From Acidobacteriaceae bacterium (GTDB taxonomy: Bacteria; Acidobacteriota; Terriglobia; Terriglobales; Acidobacteriaceae): DNA of 10,703 nt. The notes below the pieces were generated by a model. That model did no database searches. It was not told the origin of the DNA and worked only from the letters and a program-made list of their open reading frames with translations. The translations under genes and the position numbers were made by a program. Below are positions 5,395 to 10,703 of the stretch, one piece after another. The stretch spans positions 1-10,703 of the forward strand of contig PLSH01000133.1 in assembly GCA_003165095.1 (NCBI GenBank), written 5' to 3'. The first letter of the stretch is position 1, and every line of letters starts with the position of its first letter.

Positions 5395-7563
5395 TTGCGG
5401 GAAGCGATTCTGAAAGTAGCTCTGGCGGCTGCCTGCGCGACCGTGCATCTGGTCGCCCAGCCAAGTCCTGCGCCGCCTGTTCCCAAACCTGCAGCCGAGT
5501 TGCAGCCAAACGCCCGGCCGGAGCCGGCTGCGGGCACTGCCCTGCCCGAACCCGAGATTATCTTCGATGCCACTGCGATGGGCTCTCCAATGTTGCTGGA
5601 TAAGAACTGGCGGGTTGGCATCACGTCCGACCCAGCGGCTGCATCCCCCGGATTCGACGATTCCGGATGGGCCCTCCGCAACGCCCTCGAAAACCTGGAG
5701 GAAGTTCCCAGCGACAATCAGACAACGGAGGAGCGGCAGACACAACCCAAAGGCGCCCATGTCAGCGTCAACAATCAGGATGTCGGGAGCCCTGGACAAA
5801 CCGGAGCCCAGCCGAAATTTGCCTGGTTTCGGCTCCATATCAGGTTGGCTCCCCATCATGGGCCGGTTGCGCTGCTCATTGAATTGCCGATATCCCAGGC
5901 TATTTCCCTGGGCATTGGGTCCGCGGGCCCGAACCCGACCGTGTTTGCCAACGGCAACCTGATTGTGCCGGCGGGGCCGCACGGAGACGTTCCGGCGCGC
6001 TACCAGCAGATTTCACGGCTTTACAACCTCAACGTGGACCCGTCGGTGACGTCGCTGACCCTGGTGGTTGGAACGGCGTATATTCCCTTCGGATATGGGG
6101 CATATACCGGCTTTTTTGCCAACCGCCGGCTGAGCCTCGGCGACCCGGACGATCTTCAGCACGAACTCGACCTGTGGTCCAATCGCAACCTCTTCGAGCG
6201 CCTGCCCCGGCTGATTTATTCAACCATGCTCACGGTGCTTGGGATCTTCCTGTTGGCGCTGTATTTCTCGCAGAAGGGGCACCCGGAGTACATGTGGCTG
6301 GCCTTGCATGAGCTGGTGCAGGCTCCCATCGGCTTTGTCGAGCTGGCCGGGAGTTCCGCGCGGCTCGACAGCCTGTGGTACGCGGCGCTTTGGCTGCAGC
6401 TGGTGTTGCTTTCGGCCTACCTGTTCTTCGAGTTTCTCATCTCGTTTCTTTCCCTGCGCTGGCGCTGGTACATCCGCGCCCTGCGCATTTCCGCGCCGCT
6501 GCTGATCTTCGTGGGACCCACGCTGTTGATGGTGGGCCACGGAAAATTCGTCCTCTGGATGCTGGTGCTCGTGATCCTGTTCGGCTTCTTGTGGCTCCTT
6601 GGATGGTCCCTGTTCATTTTTTCCACGCTGATCAAGGCCGCATTGAGGAAAAACCTCGAAGCGGGGATGCTGCTGATCCCGCTGTTGCTCACCCTCATTG
6701 GGGTTGTCGAGCCGGTATTGACGGCCAGCATGAACGAGCGAAGCGGGCATGAATACCAATCACCGCTCACGCTGATGGCCGGCCCCGTTCCGATTCACTT
6801 TGCCTCTATCGCGGACTTCACGGGAATTCTGGCGATTGTGCTCATCATATTTTTCCGGTTCCTTCGCATTCACCGCGTCCAGGAGCGCGTGACCAGCGAG
6901 CTGGCGGCGGCACGCAGCGTGCAGGAACTGATGATTCCCAGGGAGAAGCAGGCTACGCCCGGCTTTCAAGTGGACTCGGTCTACAATCCTGCCAACGAGG
7001 TGGGCGGAGATTTCTTCTACGTGCAGCCGACCGCCGACGGAGGCATGCTGGTGGTGATTGGAGACGTGGCCGGCAAAGGGCTGAAGGCCGCGATGAGCGT
7101 CTCCATGCTGATGGGAGCGATGCGAGGATCCGGCGAGCAAAGCCCGGCAAAAATCCTGCAGTCGCTGAATCGCGTTCTGGTTGGGTCGGAGAGCTTTACC
7201 ACCTGCCAGGCGGCATGGTTTGGAGCCCACGGCCAGGTCGTATTTGCCAATGCAGGCCACCTGCGGCCCTACATGAACAGCCAGGAGATTCCCTTGCCCG
7301 GCGGATTGCCGCTGGGGGTTATTCCCGAGGTGAGGTATGAGGAAGTGCGGCTCTATCTGCATCCCGGCGATCGCATTCTCCTGTATTCGGATGGAGTGGT
7401 CGAGGCACGCCGGCCGTCAGGCGAGTTGTTTGGCTTCGACCGTGTACACAACATGAGCAACCAGACGGCATTCTACTTGGCTGAGGCCGCCAAGGCGTTT
7501 GGACAAGAGGACGACATCACCGTGCTGACCGTGCAACGCCTGGCGCAGACGATGGCGGCTTAA
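5395..7563 (+). CDS. Membrane-bound SpoIIE/RsbU-type PP2C serine/threonine phosphatase with extracytoplasmic sensor region
   Basis: This 722-residue protein has a signal peptide-like start (about 1-21) and a Pro/Ala-rich stretch to about 53. An extracytoplasmic beta-rich region follows (about 55-265). Its DKNWRVG and FDDSGW motifs recall the galactose-binding-like folds of 7TMR-DISM sensors. About seven hydrophobic segments lie at 272-490. A short helical linker with SELAAARSVQELMIP (501-515) leads into the phosphatase domain (about 520-715). Metal-binding aspartates are visible: D539 (EVGGDF), D557 (IGDVAGKG), D666 (YSDGVVEA) and D706/D707 (QEDDITVL). Related enzymes dephosphorylate anti-anti-sigma proteins in partner-switch pathways. 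No such partner or anti-sigma kinase is in the window. The start is TTG, chosen because GGAGG lies 5 bases upstream and only this start keeps the signal peptide; the first ATG would come at 5578. A paiB-like gene follows after 44 bases. Confidence 0.92.
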   Translation: MREAILKVALAAACATVHLVAQPSPAPPVPKPAAELQPNARPEPAAGTALPEPEIIFDATAMGSPMLLDKNWRVGITSDPAAASPGFDDSGWALRNALENLEEVPSDNQTTEERQTQPKGAHVSVNNQDVGSPGQTGAQPKFAWFRLHIRLAPHHGPVALLIELPISQAISLGIGSAGPNPTVFANGNLIVPAGPHGDVPARYQQISRLYNLNVDPSVTSLTLVVGTAYIPFGYGAYTGFFANRRLSLGDPDDLQHELDLWSNRNLFERLPRLIYSTMLTVLGIFLLALYFSQKGHPEYMWLALHELVQAPIGFVELAGSSARLDSLWYAALWLQLVLLSAYLFFEFLISFLSLRWRWYIRALRISAPLLIFVGPTLLMVGHGKFVLWMLVLVILFGFLWLLGWSLFIFSTLIKAALRKNLEAGMLLIPLLLTLIGVVEPVLTASMNERSGHEYQSPLTLMAGPVPIHFASIADFTGILAIVLIIFFRFLRIHRVQERVTSELAAARSVQELMIPREKQATPGFQVDSVYNPANEVGGDFFYVQPTADGGMLVVIGDVAGKGLKAAMSVSMLMGAMRGSGEQSPAKILQSLNRVLVGSESFTTCQAAWFGAHGQVVFANAGHLRPYMNSQEIPLPGGLPLGVIPEVRYEEVRLYLHPGDRILLYSDGVVEARRPSGELFGFDRVHNMSNQTAFYLAEAAKAFGQEDDITVLTVQRLAQTMAA

Positions 7564-7607
7564 GCGGCCCCGGTTTCCCCTTTGAGCGCGTTCAATCGAG
7601 GGTCTTC

Positions 7608-8225
7608 ATGTATTCGCCCAAATTCAACCAGGTTTCCGATCGCGCCATTCTCATTGAAGCCATGCGAGCCTACTCCTTCGCCATTCTTTTTGGAGCGGAT
7701 TCGGCTTCCGGAAGCGCCGCCGCGGCCACGCACCTCCCGCTGGTGGTGAAGGACGATGGTCCGCACGGATTGCTCGAAGGCCATTTCGCGCGCGCCAATC
7801 GCCATTGGCAATCGCTGGCCGGGCGTGAAACGCTGGTCGTCTTCCCGGGACCGCACAGCTACGTTTCGCCTACGCTCTACGAGGAGCCGCTCTCCGTTCC
7901 CACCTGGAATTACATTGCGATCCACACCTACGGAACCCTCACGCTGGTTGAGGACGAGGCGGGAAAAGACGCCTTGCTCGCCGGCCTCATCGGCACGCAT
8001 GAGCCGGCTTACGCGGAGAAGTGGCGCGCTATGCCGGAGGGATTTCGCCGTTCCATGCTGGCCGGCATTGTGGGATTCAGGATTCCGATCGACCGCATCG
8101 AGGGCAAGTTCAAAGTGAGCCAGAATCGCGCGGAAGGCGAACGCCGCAACGTTCGCGCCGCGCATGCCGCGGGAGACTCAGACCAGCAGGCGCTGGCTGC
8201 GTGGATGGCGCGACTGGGCGCTTAA
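7608..8225 (+). CDS. PaiB-like FMN-binding (split-barrel) protein
   Basis: The 205-residue protein matches the PaiB family (FMN-binding negative transcriptional regulator, pyridoxamine-phosphate-oxidase-like split barrel) along its whole length. Family blocks in order are MYSPKFNQVSD at the start, ATHLPLVV (40-47), GHFARANRHW (58-67), VVFPGPHSYVSPTLY (77-91), VPTWNYIAIHTYG (97-109) and IVGFRIPIDRIEGKFKVSQN (154-173). Bacillus PaiB was described as a repressor of sporulation and protease genes, but the family has no DNA-binding domain and the biochemical role of most members is unknown. FMN or heme binding here is inferred. GAGGG (7598-7602) lies 5 bases before the ATG. With 44 bases after the phosphatase and no terminator seen, the two are probably co-transcribed. 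The stop is 8 bases from the convergent gene on the other strand. Confidence 0.92.
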   Translation: MYSPKFNQVSDRAILIEAMRAYSFAILFGADSASGSAAAATHLPLVVKDDGPHGLLEGHFARANRHWQSLAGRETLVVFPGPHSYVSPTLYEEPLSVPTWNYIAIHTYGTLTLVEDEAGKDALLAGLIGTHEPAYAEKWRAMPEGFRRSMLAGIVGFRIPIDRIEGKFKVSQNRAEGERRNVRAAHAAGDSDQQALAAWMARLGA

Positions 8226-8233
8226 CCTGAGAC

Positions 8234-8761
8234 TCACGGTAATACCGGCTTCGGTGGGTCTTCCACTTTCCCGGGACGCGTCTCCAGTTCCGCGCCCATT
8301 TCCTGGCGCACATACCGATCCATGTTCCCAACCAGGGTCTTCAGTTCCTTGACCACTCCATTGAGCTCGTCTACAGCGTCCTCAGGCACCGGCCCACAGC
8401 CCCGCATGTAACGGGGTTTGAGCTCCTCAACCGCAATGTCGACAAAAGACAGGCCGGTGGTGATCGATCGCGTGACGGGAATTTCCGGCGGTTCCGGCTT
8501 CAGGTGTTGCCAGGCAAGAACCCTCAGCAGTTGAGACCGGAGGAGGCATATATGGTCTTCAATCATCCGGGCCTGTGCCGGAGAGATGTCTACAACGTAA
8601 TCGGGAAACGGAGATTGCGATGCCGCGGAATGAAGCGCGTGTTCGATGTCGCAGAGCAGGTTGTCGATGTACTTGCAGGTGATTCGCAGGCGCCGCTGCT
8701 GGGGATCGTTCAATTGCCCGGCGAATCGCTTCTTTTCAGTCGCATGTTCCGATCCGGGCAT
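8234..8761 (-). CDS. Uncharacterised helical protein, last gene of the antiporter-USP operon
   Basis: I do not recognise a named family. The 175-residue product is largely alpha-helical and soluble, with no signal peptide or membrane segment. It has one helical block at the N-terminal side (KYIDNLLCDIEHAL), a central helix (AQARMIEDHICLLRSQLLRV), a Pro-rich turn (KPEPPEIPVTRSI), then SFVDIAVEELKPRYMRGCG and a C-terminal helix (DELNGVVKELKTLVGNMDRY). It ends in a Pro-rich tail. The ATG at 8761 is chosen because GGAGGAG (8764-8770) lies just upstream. An in-frame ATG at 8812 overlaps the USP stop as TGATG and would give 192 residues by translational coupling, so either start is possible. Position and spacing tie it to the USP and antiporter genes, suggesting a role in the same stress or ion response, but its function is unknown. 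Confidence 0.78.
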   Translation of the reverse strand: MPGSEHATEKKRFAGQLNDPQQRRLRITCKYIDNLLCDIEHALHSAASQSPFPDYVVDISPAQARMIEDHICLLRSQLLRVLAWQHLKPEPPEIPVTRSITTGLSFVDIAVEELKPRYMRGCGPVPEDAVDELNGVVKELKTLVGNMDRYVRQEMGAELETRPGKVEDPPKPVLP

Positions 8762-8763
8762 CA

Positions 8764-8770
8764 CTCCTCC
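8764..8770 (-). promoter_or_regulatory. Internal ribosome site favouring the shorter start of the unknown gene
   Basis: GGAGGAG on the minus strand ends just before the in-frame GTG-ATG pair, leaving 4 bases between GGAGG and the ATG at 8761. The upstream ATG at 8812 has no comparable site, though it overlaps the USP stop codon. Confidence 0.55.
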
Positions 8771-8811
8771 AGGTACTTTTCTGATCGCGTTTTCGCAATC
8801 GGACGCACCCA

Positions 8812-9249
8812 TCAATGAACGATCATCACCGGGCAGTGGGCATACCGCAGAACACGCTCCGAGTTTGAGCCCAGCATCCAGCGATGAAGGATCGTGTGGC
8901 TGCGCTTGCCCATCACGATGAGGCTGGCCTGCACCGTGTCCGCCTTGTGAATGATCTGCTCCGCCGGATGGCCCAGCACAATCTCGGTTTCAAGCTCCAC
9001 GGCCTTTTCCCTGGCGCGTTCGCGGAGGGGAACAAAGCTACGTTCATAGCGCTCACGCCCGTCCTCGAGCACCGCGTTGAACTCCGCACTCTCGGCAGGC
9101 TCCGGCGGCCGGATTACGGAGACCACGAACAGCTTGGCTTTCATATCCCTCGCCATCGACAGGGCTACATCCAAAGCGTGTTCGGCGTGCGGAGATGCGT
9201 CGAATGCAACCAGTATCCTTTGAATTCCAACAAAAACCGGGCTTCCCAT
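8812..9249 (-). CDS. Universal stress protein, UspA family
   Basis: This is a 145-residue single-domain Usp protein, a cytoplasmic alpha/beta fold. It opens with the family strand ILVAFDASPHAEHAL, whose aspartate normally contacts the nucleotide. It ends with VMGKRSHTILHRWMLGSNSE and CPVMIV. The ATP-binding signature is normally G-2x-G-9x-G-S/T; here the second glycine is serine (G-KR-S-nine residues-GS), so nucleotide binding is plausible but not certain. The ATG at 9249 is preferred: AGGTGG (9255-9260) lies 5 bases upstream and overlaps the antiporter stop codon. A GTG at 9258 would sit inside that site. The gene follows the antiporter by 9 bases, and its TGA overlaps a possible ATG of the next gene. 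Usp domains are often linked with or fused to transporters and antiporters, which supports a regulatory or stress role with its upstream neighbour. Confidence 0.93.
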   Translation of the reverse strand: MGSPVFVGIQRILVAFDASPHAEHALDVALSMARDMKAKLFVVSVIRPPEPAESAEFNAVLEDGRERYERSFVPLRERAREKAVELETEIVLGHPAEQIIHKADTVQASLIVMGKRSHTILHRWMLGSNSERVLRYAHCPVMIVH

Positions 9250-9258
9250 GGTGACCAC

Positions 9259-10488
9259 CTAACCTTCTTCTGCTGGTACAGGCGGTTGAACCGCCAGCTC
9301 GGCTTTCTTGCTTTTCAGTGAATGGGGAAGGAGATGCCGGGGAAGAAAGAACGAGTTCGCAATCATGGTCGGAATGACGGCGCTGGCAATGACTGTGCCC
9401 ACAATGTAAGAGTACTGCGCCGAGGTGATGATCTGGTGATTCAGGCCGAATAACGCCGAAATGGTGCCGAAGGTGAGACCGGTGGACATCATGAGCGTGT
9501 AATACGCTCCAGCCTTGCCGTCGTATCGATGTACACGGACCGCCGGATACACGGCAACGAACTTGAACAGCGATTTCGCCCCAAACAGGACGAGCAGCGT
9601 AACCGGCGCGGCCAGCAACGCCGGCACCGAGACAAACGATCCTGCCCGAATGAAGTAAAACGGCGTCAGCAATCCGAACGTGAGCGTACGCAGGCGGCGA
9701 ATCAGCGCGTGGTCTTTCCCCACCGTCCCCGCCAGTACCATGCCGATCATGTAAGCCGGCAAAACCGGTTCGCTGCCCGCCCAAAGAGCCAGCCCGCCCA
9801 TGGCAAAAAGGAAAAACAGAAGATACTTGGCTTCAAGTTCTGAGACGCGTCCGCCATATTTTTTGAAGAATCGCGGCGTAAGAAACGGCAGCGCCACAAG
9901 AACTACGATTGAAACCAACACAAAAATCAGCGTCTTGATGGTGAACGGGGAGAAGATGAGTCCCAGCGCAATCACCGTTCCCAGGTCATTGATGAAGCAG
10001 GCGGCCAGAATCGCTTTCCCATACTCCGTGACGTTGAAACCAAGCTCCAGCATCACGGCATAGACCACGGCTACCGAAGTCGTGGAAAGAGCAACCCCGC
10101 ACAGCCAGCTTGGCATCACGGCCCAGTGCAGCACGTAATGAACGACTGCCGTGCAACCGAAAAAGGGGCCGAAGAATCCCGCCAGCCCGATGACCGACGC
10201 TTCTCGCCACTTGATCTTGAAGATTGCGGGATCGAGTTCGGCTCCGGCGAGGAATGTGAGCATAATGGCGCCGGTTCCGGCTAGAAAGGCGATCCACGGC
10301 GTATTTCCCGCCAACCCACCCTGCGCAAATCCAAAAAGCCCAGTAAGAAACACGCCGATGACCAACTGGGCCACGGTCCCAACTACAATTTCGGATAGCG
10401 CCGTTGAGACCTTGAACCAGATCGCCAACAGCGTCGCACCCAACGCCAGCCCCACCCACAGCGCGCAAAGAGCCCAAGTGTTCATCAT
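9259..10488 (-). CDS. CPA2-type cation/proton antiporter
   Basis: This is a 409-residue integral membrane protein with about 11-13 hydrophobic helices, matching the transport domain of CPA2 antiporters (NapA/KefB-like), which exchange Na+ or K+ for protons. Recognisable blocks are the early TALSEIVVGTVAQLVIG, FLAGAELDP (TM4-like), LSTTSVAVVYAVMLELG, the core ion-binding motif CFINDLGTV with N167-D168, and GAKSLFKF in the late membrane core. There the first lysine (about 305) probably matches the conserved TM10 lysine of the family. No C-terminal TrkA-N/RCK domain is present; the tail is short and polar. The Asn-Asp pair, instead of Asp-Asp, is more often linked with electroneutral exchange (inference). 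The ATG at 10488 is chosen over upstream TTG/GTG codons because AGGAG (10498-10502) is 9 bases before it. It is the first gene of a unit with the USP and an unknown gene. Confidence 0.9.
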   Translation of the reverse strand: MMNTWALCALWVGLALGATLLAIWFKVSTALSEIVVGTVAQLVIGVFLTGLFGFAQGGLAGNTPWIAFLAGTGAIMLTFLAGAELDPAIFKIKWREASVIGLAGFFGPFFGCTAVVHYVLHWAVMPSWLCGVALSTTSVAVVYAVMLELGFNVTEYGKAILAACFINDLGTVIALGLIFSPFTIKTLIFVLVSIVVLVALPFLTPRFFKKYGGRVSELEAKYLLFFLFAMGGLALWAGSEPVLPAYMIGMVLAGTVGKDHALIRRLRTLTFGLLTPFYFIRAGSFVSVPALLAAPVTLLVLFGAKSLFKFVAVYPAVRVHRYDGKAGAYYTLMMSTGLTFGTISALFGLNHQIITSAQYSYIVGTVIASAVIPTMIANSFFLPRHLLPHSLKSKKAELAVQPPVPAEEG

Positions 10489-10522
10489 GAGCACCAACTC
10501 CTAACTTGTAATTCAGGGACCG

Positions 10523-10579
10523 GGCCGGGACATGACTCCGCGACAGCGTTCCCTGTCAGGAGTCATCATCTGTCCGGCC
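10523..10579 (-). ncRNA. Long structured leader hairpin upstream of the antiporter gene
   Basis: On the minus strand three stacked stems can form one extended hairpin. The outer stem pairs GGCCGGAC (10572-10579) with 10523-10531, eight pairs with one bulged C. The middle stem pairs ATGACTCC (10559-10566) with GGAGTCAT (10532-10539), eight perfect pairs. The inner stem pairs GACAG (10553-10557) with CTGTC (10542-10546) around a 6-base loop. A 5-base bulge separates outer and middle stems. It ends about 20 bases before the ribosome site of the antiporter. There is no T-run, so it is not an intrinsic terminator. It may be a cis-regulatory RNA such as an ion-responsive element; I could not match it to a known class. 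Confidence 0.5.
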
Positions 10580-10631
10580 TATTGGATGGACAGCGGTTAA
10601 AGGTGAACTCCTTCACCGTAACCAACACTTC

Positions 10632-10661
10632 AATACACACCATCGGCTGCCCCAGTGTCAA
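10632..10661 (-). promoter_or_regulatory. Predicted sigma-70 promoter for the antiporter-USP operon
   Basis: A perfect -35 box TTGACA (10656-10661) is followed after 18 bases by TGTATT (10632-10637), a moderate -10 match on the minus strand. Transcription would begin near 10625, giving a leader of about 135 bases that includes the long hairpin. It lies inside a short open frame that reaches the right edge, which I do not believe to be coding. Predicted by eye. Confidence 0.45.
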
Positions 10662-10703
10662 CATGAGGGGACCATCATCCCAGGGCAATCGCATTTGGAA
10701 TTG

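Noticed and set aside
5340..5395. Sigma-54 type promoter before the phosphatase
   Set aside because: A GG is present in GAGGCACA, but the GC of the -12 element is missing at the required spacing.
5083..5982. 299-codon open frame on the minus strand, across the divergent gap and the phosphatase start
   Set aside because: It overlaps the coding strand of the phosphatase and its likely promoter region. It has no recognisable domain and no supporting ribosome site.

Overview
The window is about 60% GC by eye and carries ordinary chromosomal bacterial genes. The gene set suggests Acidobacteriota: a small excisionase-type HTH gene leading an aminopeptidase-accB-accC cluster, a seven-helix SpoIIE/RsbU-type phosphatase, and an M48 protease behind a long Ala/Pro linker. 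This assignment is an inference from gene content and protein style. I see no marker gene, rRNA, tRNA, CRISPR array, IS element or phage gene.

Layout. (1) 1-3350, minus strand: a four-gene cluster read right to left. It holds a small HTH protein (3081-3350), an M24 Xaa-Pro aminopeptidase (1933-3042), accB for biotin carboxyl carrier protein (1399-1896), and accC for biotin carboxylase (1-1295, cut by the left edge). It resembles the papA-efp-accB-accC arrangement of other bacteria, but without efp. A long stem-loop made of repeated motifs fills the accB-accC gap, and a good promoter lies upstream of the HTH gene. (2) 3681-5033, minus: a secreted or periplasmic M48 zinc metalloprotease, followed by a stem-loop. 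(3) 5395-8225, plus: a sensor-type PP2C phosphatase with a signal peptide, extracytoplasmic domain, seven helices and phosphatase domain, then a PaiB-like FMN-binding protein 44 bases downstream. (4) 8234-10488, minus: a tight three-gene unit of a CPA2-type cation/proton antiporter, a universal stress protein and an uncharacterised helical protein. A long stem-loop lies in the antiporter leader and a TTGACA-type promoter lies before it. Units 3 and 4 converge with only 8 bases between stop codons.

How the genes work together. AccB and AccC supply the biotin carrier and carboxylase of acetyl-CoA carboxylase, the first committed step of fatty acid synthesis; accA and accD are not in the window. 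The antiporter-USP-unknown unit looks like an ion or pH homeostasis and stress module. The phosphatase probably passes an envelope signal to a partner-switch (anti-sigma antagonist) protein encoded elsewhere.

I do not see a clearly new multi-gene system. The best leads are the leader hairpin of the antiporter operon, the hairpin/repeat element between accB and accC, the HTH protein heading the acc cluster, and the unknown protein coupled to the antiporter and USP.
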